From Mucilaginibacter sp. L196 (GTDB lineage Bacteria; Bacteroidota; Bacteroidia; Sphingobacteriales; Sphingobacteriaceae), in contig NZ_LMUO01000015.1 of the NCBI RefSeq assembly GCF_009765905.1, forward strand, positions 216,219 to 280,218: a DNA stretch of 64,000 nt. Reading direction: 5' to 3'. The notes beneath the pieces were generated by a model that was not told the origin of the DNA, searched no databases, and was given only the letters and a program-made list of their open reading frames with translations. Position 1 is the first letter of the stretch. Each line of letters opens with the position of its first letter. Below, piece by piece: positions 50,697 to 60,611 of this stretch. Made by a program: the position numbers and the translations under genes.

Positions 50697-51064
50697 CCGG
50701 AGTCTAATCTGTAACAAAATAATATAACATTAACTGAATTTGCAAGTAATTATTATTCAGGTATGTAGTTTAATTCAAAAAATAATAACAATCAATAATC
50801 ACTATAGCTTTTAGCATGACTTTTTTTCACCTTTGTTAAGTATTATAAAGTTATTTGCAATTCATTCAAATCAATTTATAATAACCAAACAATCAACATA
50901 TTACATCTTTACAATAAATAACAACGTATATTAAATTATCTTGGCATAGGTCTTGAATCATATGATATAGTTGTTAATCAACGTTATTTTATAACGCATT
51001 TATTAATCCTGCACATTTCAGGGTGACAAGATGACGTTTTATTTTTATATAAAAAACCATTTTG
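50697..51064. other. 368-bp AT-rich control region before lon
   Basis: The region between the TPR gene and lon is about 75 percent A+T and has no open frame of note. It holds a sigma-54-like site at 50942-50957 and several runs such as TTTTTTTCACCTTTG near 50820. No riboswitch or small RNA was recognised. Confidence 0.55.
50942..50957 (+). promoter_or_regulatory. Sigma-54-like -24/-12 site upstream of lon
   Basis: TGGCATAGGTCTTGAA agrees with the sigma-54 consensus TGGCAYRNNNNTTGCW at all fixed positions except one (A for C). It lies about 110 bases before the lon start codon in the correct direction. No enhancer-binding regulator or its site was identified nearby. Confidence 0.4.
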
Positions 51065-53539
51065 ATGAGTTTTGATCCATACGATTTTAAGAGCGCTTTA
51101 CCGATAATAAACGATGATTCTGAATTTTTTCCGCTGATGTCATCTGAAGATGAAGCGGAAATGAATAATGAGCAGGTGCCTGATGTATTGCCTATATTGC
51201 CTTTACGCAATACTGTTTTGTTCCCGGGTGTAGTTATTCCAATAACTGTAGGTCGTGATAAATCCATAAAATTAATACGCGATGCCAATAAGGGCGATCG
51301 TATGATAGGTGTTGTATCCCAACAAGATGTAGGCATTGAAGACCCTACATTTGATCAGCTTAACCGCGTAGGTACCGTTGCATTGATTATAAAAATGCTT
51401 CAAATGCCCGATGGCAATACTACCGTCATCATCCAAGGTAAAAAACGTTTTATTTTAAACGAAGAAGTACAAAGTGAGCCTTATATTAAGGCTACTATTA
51501 ATCCGTTTAAAGAGACTAAAATAAAAGAGGATAAAGAATTCAAAGCCATGATCTCGTCAATAAAAGATATGGCAATGAATATCATCCAGCTTTCACCAAA
51601 TATCCCGAGCGAAGCCGGTATAGCTATCCGCAACATTGAAAGCACTTCATTTTTGATCAATTTTATATCATCAAACATGAATGCCGAAATGACTGCCAAA
51701 CAGCATTTGTTGGAAGTAGCCAATTTGCGCGAGCGTGCTAACCTTGTTTTAGAACACCTGACACTTGATTTGCAAATGCTGGAACTAAAAAACCAGATAC
51801 AAACCAAAGTGCGTGTTGACCTGGACAAACAACAGCGGGATTATTTCCTGAATCAGCAATTAAAAACCATACAGGAAGAACTTGGCGGCAATTCACCCGA
51901 TTTAGAAGTTGATGATCTGCGTCAGCGTGGTTCCAAAAAGAAATGGGCGAAAGATATTGGCGATCACTTTAATAAAGAGCTTGACAAACTGGCCCGTATT
52001 AATCCGGCTGCGGCTGATTACTCAGTACAAATAAATTATTTGGAGCTACTCCTAGATTTGCCATGGAACGAGTTTACTAAAGATAACTTCGACCTTAAAC
52101 GAGCCCAAAAGGTATTAGATAAGGATCATTTTGGTTTAGATAAAGTAAAACAACGTATTATAGAATACCTGGCTGTGCTTAAATTAAAACGCGACATGAA
52201 AGCCCCTATTCTATGCCTTGTTGGCCCTCCGGGGGTTGGTAAAACATCTTTGGGCAAATCAATAGCTAAAGCTTTGGGGCGTAAATATGTAAGGATGGCA
52301 TTAGGCGGCATACGTGATGAAGCCGAAATACGTGGCCACCGTAAAACGTACATCGGCGCTATGCCGGGCCGCATCATTACATCAATCAAAAAAGCAGGTG
52401 CAGCAAACCCCGTGTTTATACTGGATGAGATAGATAAAGTTGGCAATGATTTTAGGGGCGATCCCTCATCAGCGCTATTAGAGGTGCTTGACCCTGAACA
52501 AAACAGCACGTTTTATGATCATTATGTTGAGATGGATTTTGATCTGTCGAACGTAATGTTTATCGCCACAGCAAATTCATTAAGCAGCATACAGCCTGCA
52601 TTATTGGATCGTATGGAGATCATCGAGGTAAGTGGTTACACTATTGAGGAAAAAATTGAAATAGCAAAACAGCATTTAGTACCCAAACAACGTGAGGCTC
52701 ATGGCCTAAAAACAAAAGACATTACCCTAAAAGGTGATGTGTTGGAGAAAATTGTGGAAGATTATACCCGCGAATCCGGCGTACGTGCTTTAGAGAAAAA
52801 GATTGGCTCTGTTGTGCGTGGCATAGCTAAAAACATTGCTATGGAAGAAGAATATAATTCCACAGTAAGCAAAAAAGACGTTGAAAAAATATTAGGTGCA
52901 CCTATCTACGATAAAGACCTTTATGAAGGTAACAATGTTGCCGGTGTGGTTACAGGTTTAGCCTGGACGTCAGTAGGTGGCGATATTTTGTTTATTGAAG
53001 CCAGCTTAAGCCCCGGTAAAGGACATCTGTCGCTAACAGGCAGCTTGGGCGATGTAATGAAAGAATCTGCTACTATAGCCATGGCTTACCTGCGTGCTCA
53101 CGCATCATATTTTGACATTAACCCTAAATTGTTTGAGCAATGGGATGTGCATATACACGTACCTGCGGGCGCTACACCAAAAGATGGACCTTCGGCAGGT
53201 GTTACCATGTTAACGGCGCTTACATCAGCATTTACGCAACGTAAAATAAAGCCTCACTTAGCCATGACCGGCGAAATAACCCTTCGCGGTCGTGTTTTAC
53301 CGGTAGGTGGTATTAAAGAAAAAATACTGGCGGCAAAACGCGCGAATATTAAAGAAATAATACTCTGCAAATCAAACCAAAAGGATATACAGGAAATCAG
53401 GGAAGACTATATTAAAGATCTTAAATTTAATTACGTTACTGATATGCGCGAAGTTATCAACCTTGCGCTTTTAAATGAAAAGGTTGATGACGCACTTGAT
53501 CTAACCATAAAAGAGGATAAAAAACCAATATTGAATTAA
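51065..53539 (+). CDS. lon: ATP-dependent endopeptidase La
   Basis: An 824-residue AAA+ protease that degrades misfolded and regulatory proteins. The N-terminal substrate-binding domain begins near 40 ([23 protein letters not shown]). The ATPase module has Walker [14 protein letters not shown] (about 385-397) and Walker [12 protein letters not shown]. The Ser-Lys dyad is in [12 protein letters not shown] (Ser710) and in the later [15 protein letters not shown] lysine. The ATG at 51065 is preferred to a TTG just before it. It is monocistronic, with a long upstream control region and a hairpin downstream. Confidence 0.97.
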   Translation: MSFDPYDFKSALPIINDDSEFFPLMSSEDEAEMNNEQVPDVLPILPLRNTVLFPGVVIPITVGRDKSIKLIRDANKGDRMIGVVSQQDVGIEDPTFDQLNRVGTVALIIKMLQMPDGNTTVIIQGKKRFILNEEVQSEPYIKATINPFKETKIKEDKEFKAMISSIKDMAMNIIQLSPNIPSEAGIAIRNIESTSFLINFISSNMNAEMTAKQHLLEVANLRERANLVLEHLTLDLQMLELKNQIQTKVRVDLDKQQRDYFLNQQLKTIQEELGGNSPDLEVDDLRQRGSKKKWAKDIGDHFNKELDKLARINPAAADYSVQINYLELLLDLPWNEFTKDNFDLKRAQKVLDKDHFGLDKVKQRIIEYLAVLKLKRDMKAPILCLVGPPGVGKTSLGKSIAKALGRKYVRMALGGIRDEAEIRGHRKTYIGAMPGRIITSIKKAGAANPVFILDEIDKVGNDFRGDPSSALLEVLDPEQNSTFYDHYVEMDFDLSNVMFIATANSLSSIQPALLDRMEIIEVSGYTIEEKIEIAKQHLVPKQREAHGLKTKDITLKGDVLEKIVEDYTRESGVRALEKKIGSVVRGIAKNIAMEEEYNSTVSKKDVEKILGAPIYDKDLYEGNNVAGVVTGLAWTSVGGDILFIEASLSPGKGHLSLTGSLGDVMKESATIAMAYLRAHASYFDINPKLFEQWDVHIHVPAGATPKDGPSAGVTMLTALTSAFTQRKIKPHLAMTGEITLRGRVLPVGGIKEKILAAKRANIKEIILCKSNQKDIQEIREDYIKDLKFNYVTDMREVINLALLNEKVDDALDLTIKEDKKPILN

Positions 53540-53563
53540 TTATTGGTTATCCGCATTTTAATT

Positions 53564-53624
53564 AAATGTTTCGCATTAATAACAAAAGTTAAGTCTAATG
53601 TTGTTAACACGAAACATTTTTTTG
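53564..53624 (+). terminator. Hairpin terminator after lon
   Basis: AAATGTTTCG (53564-53573) pairs with CGAAACATTT (53610-53619). An inner TTAATAACA/TGTTGTTAA stem adds stability, and TTTTTTTG follows. Confidence 0.65.
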
Positions 53625-53677
53625 TTGGTTAACGTTTCATAGGATAATTAACATAGTTAATACTTGCTACCTATTTT

Positions 53678-54610
53678 ATGAAAGGCCTTATTACGTTAAA
53701 AATTATTTTAACATTACTCATACTTACAACCTATAGCTATAGACTGAGTGCCCAAAATAGCGATGGCCAAAATGATACGATCAAAAGAGTAATAATTGTA
53801 GTTAGGCCCGGTTATAATGATCAATCTTCTACTTATACCAATCCTTCAAACAGCTCTACATCAAATAATAATTCAGGCGGTAATACATCTAATAGCCCAG
53901 CGTCAAATAACCAATCACCATCTTCCAATTCAAACCCGGCAACAGCGTCATCATATACACCATTAGCGCCTACAACGGCCGAAAGGTCAGGCACACCGGA
54001 TTATATGAATCCAGTAGTGAAAAAACGTGTTACTACACAAATAATTCCGGTCACTCCTGTTACTGTAAAAAAACCAACAGCAACAACTGGTTCAGAAGCT
54101 ACTGATACTACTTTATCAGTAACAAACATTAAAATAAAACGAGATACCGTTTTTATTACGAAAATAGATACCGTGCTCATAGCTACCCAAAAACATACCA
54201 GCAATAGAATTTTATTTCTTGAATTAGGCGGGCCTGGACTTGCTATATCATTAAATTACGATCAACGCCTTTCGGAAGGAAAAGAAGGATGGGGTTATCG
54301 TGTAGGTATGGGTTATTTTGGTGATGGCGGTAATACCGTATTTACCATACCATTACAAGTAAACTATTTGATTGGCTCAAACGGCAAGTATTTTGAATTA
54401 GGCGGCGGTACTACCTTTTTAAATACTACGGGCGATAACACCGGTAAAACATTCATATTCGACAGGATCACCGGGTTTATAGGCACCGCGACTATCGGCG
54501 TTCGCTACGAACCGGAAAAAAGCCTAAATTTTCGCCTGGGCTTCGTCCCAATATTCTCTAATGATGAAATAATATACGCTGGAGGCTTCAGCGTGGGGTA
54601 TACTTTTTAA
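53678..54610 (+). CDS. Hypothetical outer-membrane protein with Ser/Asn/Thr-rich linker
   Basis: A 310-residue protein of unrecognised family with a signal sequence (about 1-25, ending YRLSAQ). Residues about 45-100 are a low-complexity segment of serine, asparagine, threonine and proline. The last 135 residues look like a small outer-membrane beta-barrel (FLELGGPGLAISLNYDQRL, VGMGYFG, FELGGGTTFLN, ATIGVRYEP, LNFRLGFVPIF), ending with the aromatic GYTF expected of a barrel protein. The linker may expose or bind surface glycans; that is a guess. The LpxR-like gene follows on the same strand 75 bases later. Confidence 0.65.
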   Translation: MKGLITLKIILTLLILTTYSYRLSAQNSDGQNDTIKRVIIVVRPGYNDQSSTYTNPSNSSTSNNNSGGNTSNSPASNNQSPSSNSNPATASSYTPLAPTTAERSGTPDYMNPVVKKRVTTQIIPVTPVTVKKPTATTGSEATDTTLSVTNIKIKRDTVFITKIDTVLIATQKHTSNRILFLELGGPGLAISLNYDQRLSEGKEGWGYRVGMGYFGDGGNTVFTIPLQVNYLIGSNGKYFELGGGTTFLNTTGDNTGKTFIFDRITGFIGTATIGVRYEPEKSLNFRLGFVPIFSNDEIIYAGGFSVGYTF

Positions 54611-54685
54611 TATTAATTGTCAAATTAATATTAAAATCAGTTTCTGTTCAGTGGTTTTGTTAATTTCGCCAACTAACTCCGCCGG

Positions 54686-55660
54686 ATGAAACTTAAGTTA
54701 CTCATTTTAATAGCTTTTCTATTTATTAGTACTCAATTATTTGCGCAAACTCACAGCAACGAAATTGGCGTAGAAACCGATAACGATTCTTACTTATTGC
54801 GAGGATCAGACAGGTATTACACCGATGGCATTTTCGTCTATTTCAGGCATGCTTTAGCGGTAGATAGCAGTTCCATGCTACAAAATAAAGTACTCGGGTT
54901 TGAGGCAGGGCAAAAAATATTCAACCCCCAATCCGGATCAATTGTATTAACTCCCGGCGGCCCGCCTGATCCCTCGGCTATTGATCGCCCGTTTGCTACT
55001 TATTTATATGTAGGTTCAACTTTAAACTTTCTTTATAGTGATGAAAGCAATCTAAAGTTAAGCGCCCAAATCGGCATGATTGGCCCAGATGCTTACGGAA
55101 AACAGGTGCAAACCTGGGTACATAAAACTTTTGGCTTCTACCCGCCATCAGGCTGGCAGTATCAAATAGATAATAACGCGGTTTTAAATCTATCAGCCGA
55201 GTACAACAGGCTGTTGGCAAGAACAACAGGATTTGATGTTTCCCTAACCAGCTACGGAAATTTAGGCAACGGTTTTAGCGGCGCGGGTTTAGGGCCATTA
55301 TTCAGGTTCGGAAATTTCAACCAGTTGTTCAATTCTGTTAGCACACAAAGCAGTGCAATTAAAAAGAATAAAAAAGCGCCTTTGCATCAACACGAATTAT
55401 TCTTCTACTATAAACCACAGATAAATTATGTGGCTTATGATGCGACAATACAAGGCGGTTTATTTACCACCAAAAGCCCTAACAGCATGGAAGTAACATC
55501 CGACAAAGAACCATTTGTTTTAAGCAATCAATTAGGAGTGGCTTTTACCACAACCCGCTTTGTATTTGATATAGCAGCCACATACCATACCAAGGATGAT
55601 AAGGAAATGATACAATCTCATCAATGGGGAGCCATAACAGGCTTATATCGATTTAAATAA
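54686..55660 (+). CDS. Lipid A deacylase LpxR family protein
   Basis: A 324-residue outer-membrane protein with a signal sequence (about 1-21, ending QLFAQ). The LpxR signature reads NEIGVETDNDSYLLRGSDRYYTDGIFVYFRHAL, where the paired Asn/Asp and YYTDG match the active-site loop of Salmonella LpxR. It continues with ASTLNF and GPDAYGKQVQTWVHKTFG, placing a histidine after KQVQ. LpxR removes the 3'-acyloxyacyl group of lipid A in a calcium-dependent way, changing how the outer membrane is seen by other organisms. Alternating barrel strands end in GAITGLYRFK. Confidence 0.85.
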   Translation: MKLKLLILIAFLFISTQLFAQTHSNEIGVETDNDSYLLRGSDRYYTDGIFVYFRHALAVDSSSMLQNKVLGFEAGQKIFNPQSGSIVLTPGGPPDPSAIDRPFATYLYVGSTLNFLYSDESNLKLSAQIGMIGPDAYGKQVQTWVHKTFGFYPPSGWQYQIDNNAVLNLSAEYNRLLARTTGFDVSLTSYGNLGNGFSGAGLGPLFRFGNFNQLFNSVSTQSSAIKKNKKAPLHQHELFFYYKPQINYVAYDATIQGGLFTTKSPNSMEVTSDKEPFVLSNQLGVAFTTTRFVFDIAATYHTKDDKEMIQSHQWGAITGLYRFK

Positions 55661-55668
55661 GCTACTTG

Positions 55669-56076
55669 CTAATCAAATTTGGCTCTTCGGCTTTCTTTTT
55701 TAGCTGAATTAATTCTTTTGTTTTCCAATCGGATCGCCTTGGCTGCCTTACTTATACCTTTTTTCTTCCTAATTTTTGGCTTATGAAGTGATATGGTAAG
55801 TAACCCTACCAACCGTTCCAACGCCTTTTGCTTATTCATGTATTGGCTTCGGTCTTCATCACAAATAACCTGTATTAAGCCATCTTTATTAAAACGGGAT
55901 TGTAATTTATCGTTCAGCAACAGCTTTTCATCATCATTAAAAAGCACTGAATCATTTACCGAAAATAATAGCTCAACTTTAGTAGAAACCTTATTTACAT
56001 TTTGCCCGCCCTTACCTCCGCTACGCGAAGTTTTGTAGAAAACTTCCTTTTGTAATATATCTCTATTGATGTTCAT
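55669..56076 (-). CDS. arfB: Peptidyl-tRNA hydrolase ArfB-like ribosome rescue factor
   Basis: A 135-residue protein with the catalytic GGQ at 23-25 (SRSGGKGGQNVNKVSTKVEL) and a long basic C-terminal tail (KPKIRKKKGISKAAKAIRLENKRINSAKKESRRAKFD). ArfB-type factors use this tail to enter the empty mRNA channel of stalled ribosomes. No stop-codon recognition domain is present, which separates it from RF1/RF2. It is divergent from cmk and converges on the LpxR-like gene. Confidence 0.92.
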   Translation of the reverse strand: MNINRDILQKEVFYKTSRSGGKGGQNVNKVSTKVELLFSVNDSVLFNDDEKLLLNDKLQSRFNKDGLIQVICDEDRSQYMNKQKALERLVGLLTISLHKPKIRKKKGISKAAKAIRLENKRINSAKKESRRAKFD

Positions 56077-56101
56077 GGGATACGGCGGGTTGGCTATGCC
56101 G

Positions 56102-56109
56102 CAAATATA
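56102..56109 (-). promoter_or_regulatory. -7 box of arfB
   Basis: On the minus strand, TATATTTG matches TAnnTTTG and lies 25 bases before the arfB start codon. Confidence 0.5.
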
Positions 56110-56167
56110 ACTTTATCGTCCTATCAATAATTAACCAATCAACTAATTTTGTTATTTTAGTTGCTTC

Positions 56168-56848
56168 ATGAGCAAGAATATTGTAGTTGCCATTGATGGC
56201 TATTCCTCGTGCGGTAAAAGCACCTTAGCTAAGGCATTAGCTAAAAAACTTCATTTTATTTATGTTGACAGCGGGGCTATGTACCGTGCGGTTACCTTGT
56301 ATTTTTTACGTAATAATGTCGACCAGAGTGATATTTCGCAAGTTGCTGAAGCGCTTAAAAACATTCACCTGAACTTTCACTCACGTGATTACGAAACGCA
56401 CATTACGTTAAATGACGAAGAAGTTTCTGAAGAAATAAGACAAATGCCTGTTTCTGATAATGTGAGCGCGGTATCAGCTATACACGACGTACGTGTAGAA
56501 ATGGTTAAGCAGCAGCAACGCATGGGTAAATCAAAAAACATAGTGATGGATGGCCGCGATATAGGAACAGCGGTATTTCCTCATGCTGATGTTAAAATTT
56601 TCATGACTGCCGATCCGAAAGTGCGTGCCGAAAGACGTTATAAGGAGATGATAGGCAAGAACCCAGATATCACATTGGAAGAAGTTTTTAAAAATATCGC
56701 CAATCGTGATTATCAGGATACTACCCGCAAGGAAAGCCCGCTGGTTAGAGCTGATGATGCCATAATATTGGATAATACGGACTTAACGCCACAGCAACAG
56801 TTAGATTTCGCACTGGATAGGATTCATCCCTTAATAACTAATATATAG
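56168..56848 (+). CDS. cmk: Cytidylate kinase
   Basis: A 226-residue kinase that phosphorylates CMP and dCMP with ATP. The P-loop IDGYSSCGKSTLAKALAKKL is at 9-28, then YVDSGAMYRAVTLYFLRNN, the CMP-binding insert, and VMDGRDIGTAVFPHADVKIFMTADPKVRAERRYKEM with the catalytic RDIG. ANRDYQDTTRKESPLVRADDAIILDNTDLT is the lid region. It is complete and of normal length. The dCMP deaminase gene lies next to it in the opposite direction. Confidence 0.96.
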   Translation: MSKNIVVAIDGYSSCGKSTLAKALAKKLHFIYVDSGAMYRAVTLYFLRNNVDQSDISQVAEALKNIHLNFHSRDYETHITLNDEEVSEEIRQMPVSDNVSAVSAIHDVRVEMVKQQQRMGKSKNIVMDGRDIGTAVFPHADVKIFMTADPKVRAERRYKEMIGKNPDITLEEVFKNIANRDYQDTTRKESPLVRADDAIILDNTDLTPQQQLDFALDRIHPLITNI

Positions 56849-56873
56849 TCATAGTAATTACATCCACTATAAG

Positions 56874-57326
56874 TTAATCGTTAAATTTCTCGGTTAGTAC
56901 TCCGAACTTATTTAAGAAATCAACACCTTCATCGCTCGCTAAACCCTTGTATTCGGCATAAGAGTGTTTGTAGTAAACATGTTTTATACCCGCTGAATAG
57001 ATCAACCTCGCGCAAGCAATACAAGGCGATAAGGTTGTATACAATACCGATCCTTCCAGCTTTGCACCATTTTTAACGGCATATAGTATTGCATTCTCTT
57101 CGGCATGCAATGCCAATGAACAGCTACCTTTTGAATCACGCGGGCAACCTGTCTCAGGCCACTCTTCATCACAGTTATGTGTAGCCGCTGGTGGGCCATT
57201 ATATCCTATTGATATAATACGGGTATCCCTGGTTAAAACTGCTCCCACATGTGCTTTAATGCAGTGTGAGCGCAATGCTAAATCTGTTGCCAGATTCATG
57301 AATATATGATTGAAACTCGGTTTCAT
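56874..57326 (-). CDS. Deoxycytidylate deaminase family protein (ComEB-like)
   Basis: A 150-residue zinc deaminase. The metal site has HAEENAILYA (ligand His and catalytic Glu) and PCIACARLI, with the two cysteines of the CxxC ligand pair. TRDTRIISIGYNGPPAATHNCDEEWPETGCPRDSKGSC matches the dCMP-deaminase/ComEB type with its extra zinc cysteines. It should convert dCMP to dUMP for thymidylate supply. It converges on cmk, which makes dCDP from the same substrate. An ATG at residue 10 is an alternative start. Confidence 0.9.
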   Translation of the reverse strand: MKPSFNHIFMNLATDLALRSHCIKAHVGAVLTRDTRIISIGYNGPPAATHNCDEEWPETGCPRDSKGSCSLALHAEENAILYAVKNGAKLEGSVLYTTLSPCIACARLIYSAGIKHVYYKHSYAEYKGLASDEGVDFLNKFGVLTEKFND

Positions 57327-57342
57327 CTTTGAATGTCATTTG

Positions 57343-57414
57343 GTCATTAACGTCATTGAGCCATTAGGTCACCTGTAATATACAGAATGGCCTAATGACT
57401 CAATGAATAATGAC
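57343..57414. repeat. Inverted repeat (GTCATTGAGCCATTAGG / CCTAATGACTCAATGA)
   Basis: The left arm 57343-57368 and right arm 57391-57414 are imperfect inverted copies built from the GTCATT unit. They fill the gap between the dCMP deaminase start and the end of the upstream transporter gene. Confidence 0.7.
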
Positions 57415-57432
57415 TAGAAATTATTAATATTA

Positions 57433-59070
57433 TTAATGTCCGCCTTTGGCTTCCACATGATCTAAATCGATACCCTGGCTACGCAATTCGCGACTAACCT
57501 TCCAGGCGAAGTAAATAAGATAGGCAAAACCACATGCCGGAACTATGTATGAGAAGTGAATACCACTCATACCTTGTATTAAATTATTGCTACCATCAGC
57601 AATTTTACCTTGCAATGGTGGGATAATAGAGCCTCCTAATATCATCATAATTAAAAATGCGGAACCCTGACTGGTGTATTTACCCAAGCCTGTTATAGCT
57701 AAGGAGAATATTGAAGGCCACATAATTGAACAGCATAAACCACCGCTAATAAAAGCAAACGTAGCAACCCTGCCAGTTGTAAATAGCCCTACCAGTATAA
57801 AAATAACACCGAGAACACCTAATGTAGATAAAGTACGTACAGGTTTTTGGTTGCCTATAAAGAAAGCTACAACCAATATACCCACACAAACAGCATAAAC
57901 ATACAGATTGCTTACATCAACCCCTGCAAAGAATTTATTTACTGCCAAAACAAGCGCAAATGCAATAAATGGTACTAAAACATATAGAATATTTTTTGTT
58001 GTTTTTGCCAGATTAAAAGCACCTATTGAACCTGCAAAACGGCCTATCATTAAACTACCCCAATATAATGAAATGAAGGGTGCAATTTCTGATTCATTAA
58101 ACGACCCAAATGCCGGGGTTTTTAATAATGACCCCATATTACTTTGAATAGTTACCTCAGTACCCACATAAGTGAATATAGCTATCATGCCTAAAATTAA
58201 TTGAGGGTATTGCATAGCCCCCCAACCATGTGTACTTTTTTTAGCGGCAAATATGGTACCTACCAATGTAAAGATGATAATGGCAAGCGAAGCATAAACA
58301 AAATATTGGCTTGGTATTGATGTTTTAAGGCTGATAGGATCAGCAGCAAGAATCAATAAAAACGCTATAAAAATAATAAACAGCGGTGTGTTTGCTTTGG
58401 TACTTGATTCAAGTTCTTCGTCACTCGTAACCTTTGGCAGATTTGAGACCCAGAAAAATATTGCTACCGCTATAAACAAACCTGCGAGTATATAATATAG
58501 GTCATCTATTGATGATATTTTCACATCGGCGTCTGCTATTTTAGCTGATGCCGAGCCAAACAATACTAAACCCACAACAACAGGCCCTAACAAAGCGCCA
58601 ATGTTGTTTACACTACCTGCAAAATTTAAACGGTTTGAACCTGTTTCTGGCGAACCAAGAGCAACAACAAAAGGATTTGCCGCGGTTTGCTGTAATGAAA
58701 ACCCAATAGCGATTATAAAGAATACAGTTAAAATTAAGCCAAATGAACCTGATGCAACAGCAGGAACCATACCTAACGCTCCTGCAGCAGATATTACAAG
58801 ACCAAGAATAATACCATTTTTATAGCCTAACTTATTTAATATATCCACTTTACTGGCTTGTGATGCAAAGTACAATATCAACGATCCGATAAAATACCCG
58901 CCATAAAAGGTGAAGTCAATTAATTGAGATTGAAATTGCGATAAATTAAAGTGTGATTTGCAGAATGGTATAAAAACCCCATTAGAAGCAGCTAGAAATC
59001 CCCAGAAGAAAAATACGGTTATGAGCGTATATAACGCAGAGCCGTAGCTTTTTTGTTTGTTTTGTTCCAT
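57433..59070 (-). CDS. Sugar MFS transporter, FHS (FucP/GluP) family
   Basis: A 545-residue polytopic protein with about 12 to 14 helices and the FHS pattern: [52 protein letters not shown] and [45 protein letters not shown]. The conserved acidic residues and [26 protein letters not shown] support a proton-coupled sugar porter. It is longer than E. coli FucP (438 residues) because of extra loops near 200-280 and a His/Gly-rich tail. The substrate (fucose, glucose or galactose type) is unknown. It stands alone between two repeat-containing gaps. Confidence 0.88.
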   Translation of the reverse strand: MEQNKQKSYGSALYTLITVFFFWGFLAASNGVFIPFCKSHFNLSQFQSQLIDFTFYGGYFIGSLILYFASQASKVDILNKLGYKNGIILGLVISAAGALGMVPAVASGSFGLILTVFFIIAIGFSLQQTAANPFVVALGSPETGSNRLNFAGSVNNIGALLGPVVVGLVLFGSASAKIADADVKISSIDDLYYILAGLFIAVAIFFWVSNLPKVTSDEELESSTKANTPLFIIFIAFLLILAADPISLKTSIPSQYFVYASLAIIIFTLVGTIFAAKKSTHGWGAMQYPQLILGMIAIFTYVGTEVTIQSNMGSLLKTPAFGSFNESEIAPFISLYWGSLMIGRFAGSIGAFNLAKTTKNILYVLVPFIAFALVLAVNKFFAGVDVSNLYVYAVCVGILVVAFFIGNQKPVRTLSTLGVLGVIFILVGLFTTGRVATFAFISGGLCCSIMWPSIFSLAITGLGKYTSQGSAFLIMMILGGSIIPPLQGKIADGSNNLIQGMSGIHFSYIVPACGFAYLIYFAWKVSRELRSQGIDLDHVEAKGGH

Positions 59071-59232
59071 TATTTAATTAGGTTGTACAGTAATTGATAT
59101 GAAACCACTAACATAAATGATTTTTTAGAATTACAGCATTGTTTTTTTTAATTAATGGTGCCGAAACATTAAGTTTCTATTTTTAAGAGATAAAAATCGC
59201 ATATTCGCATTGTTCAACTGAGCTTATAATTA

Positions 59233-59886
59233 ATGATAGAAGCTGTTATTTCGGGACTGGGGTTTGGATTAGTGCTGACGTTCCTTACAGGCCCTGTTTT
59301 TTTCGCTTTAATTAAAACTAGTATTGCTAATGGCTTTCATGCCGGCGTTGCATTGGCGCTTGGTGTGGTTTGCAGCGATGTTGTGTTTGTAGGCGGCCTG
59401 CTATTCGGCTCGCAGTATATTAATATATCTGAGCAGCAAAAAACTATTGCCGGGGTAATTGGTAGTGCTATTTTGTTTGCGGTTGGGGTATATTATTTCT
59501 TTAAAAAAGCCGAAGTCACTTATAAAACCTCAGTGCCATCAAGTATTAACCGGGCTGGTTATTTTTTGAAAGGATTTGCCTTGTGTATATTCAATCCCAG
59601 CCTGTTATTTCATTGGGTTACGGTTATAGCTGCCGCAAGTACTCTGTTTAGAGTTGGCGCTCATCATCGTTCCTTAGATATTGGTATCATGTTTTTAACC
59701 ATCCTGATTGTGCAATTTGGTATGGATACCACCAAAGCTTTTTATGCTGATAAATTGCGCGCACGAATCTCCGTTAAAATGATCCACCGCCTTAATGAAG
59801 TTGCCGGGATTGCATTAATTATAGCCTCACTGATAATATTAGATAAGCTGGTTACCCACTTTGTTTTCGCTGCCCCTTCTGCTTAA
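59233..59886 (+). CDS. LysE/RhtB family exporter
   Basis: A 217-residue inner-membrane protein with six hydrophobic segments. The N terminus AVISGLGFGLVLTFLTGPVFFALIKTSIANGFHAGVALALGVVCSDVVFVGG has the G-P-x-F-F-A and GxxxxxGxxxxD features of LysE-type amino-acid exporters. ALCIFNPSLLFHWVTVIA corresponds to the fourth segment. The exported compound cannot be told from sequence. The stop is two bases from the end of the converging yceH gene. Confidence 0.85.
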   Translation: MIEAVISGLGFGLVLTFLTGPVFFALIKTSIANGFHAGVALALGVVCSDVVFVGGLLFGSQYINISEQQKTIAGVIGSAILFAVGVYYFFKKAEVTYKTSVPSSINRAGYFLKGFALCIFNPSLLFHWVTVIAAASTLFRVGAHHRSLDIGIMFLTILIVQFGMDTTKAFYADKLRARISVKMIHRLNEVAGIALIIASLIILDKLVTHFVFAAPSA

Positions 59887-59887
59887 A

Positions 59888-60535
59888 TCAAGACAGTTCC
59901 TTCATCAAATTATCAAAAGCTTCTTTCAATGTTGCCAACTCCTGCTCCAGTTTGCTAACCCGTACTTCTAATTCGCCTGAAGACCTTACTGGCTGCTCAT
60001 CATTTAAATCTTCCGTCAAATCAGGTGTACCTGCTAATAAATGGGCATAACGAACTTCTTTTTGTCCCGCGCGGCGAGGTAATTGAATTACAAATGGTGT
60101 TTCTTCTTCTGATAATTTCTCCAGGGCAGCTTGCACATCCTCAATAGATTCAAACTCGTACAACCTGCCTGAGTTGGTATTCAGTTCACCTGGGGTTTGT
60201 GGCCCACGGAGTATTAACAAACAAATGATAGCTACTTCTGATGGCACAACCGGGAATACAATACCAAAATTATGCTTATATTTTACCGAGCGATCCGAGC
60301 CACCGGTAGCGGTTGATACCAATCCACGCCTTTTTAATGTATTTAAAGCTAATACTACCGTTTCCTCATCATAGTTTACCACCGGCTTACGGCTTGTTTT
60401 TTGATTACAGGCTGCTATCAAACTATTAACCGTCATGGGATAATAATCCGGTGTAGTTTTGCTTTTTTCCATTAGCACACCGAGTACACGTAGCTCAGAG
60501 GCATCAAGTACAGGTAAAGTTTTTGGTGAATCCAT
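59888..60535 (-). CDS. YceH family (DUF480) protein
   Basis: A 215-residue protein with two winged-helix units: LDASELRVLGVLMEKSKTTPDYYPMTVNSLIAACNQKTSRKPV and the second near 95-165 (EVAIICLLILRGPQTPGELNTNSGRLYEF). A C-terminal coiled coil (about 185-213) ends the protein. Function is unknown; the fold suggests nucleic-acid binding. The minus-strand box TATATTTG at 60540-60547 ends four bases before the start codon. It is divergent from the YycJ-like gene, whose own box lies nearby. Confidence 0.9.
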   Translation of the reverse strand: MDSPKTLPVLDASELRVLGVLMEKSKTTPDYYPMTVNSLIAACNQKTSRKPVVNYDEETVVLALNTLKRRGLVSTATGGSDRSVKYKHNFGIVFPVVPSEVAIICLLILRGPQTPGELNTNSGRLYEFESIEDVQAALEKLSEEETPFVIQLPRRAGQKEVRYAHLLAGTPDLTEDLNDEQPVRSSGELEVRVSKLEQELATLKEAFDNLMKELS

Positions 60536-60539
60536 GCGC

Positions 60540-60547
60540 CAAATATA
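60540..60547 (-). promoter_or_regulatory. -7 box of the yceH gene
   Basis: TATATTTG on the minus strand lies four bases from the ATG, another nearly leaderless arrangement. Confidence 0.5.
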
Positions 60548-60594
60548 ATCATCCGTTTTGTATTGAAATTTTAAGTTTTTTGATTAAAAAGCGA

Positions 60595-60602
60595 GTATTT
60601 TT
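60595..60602 (+). promoter_or_regulatory. -7 box of the YycJ-like gene
   Basis: TATTTTTG ends nine bases before the ATG at 60612. This favours that ATG over the GTG at 60603, which would leave no room for transcription to start. Confidence 0.5.
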
Positions 60603-60611
60603 GTGGCAGAA

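Noticed and set aside
60603..60611. GTG start for the YycJ-like gene
   Set aside because: It lies immediately after the -7 box, leaving no space for a transcription start.
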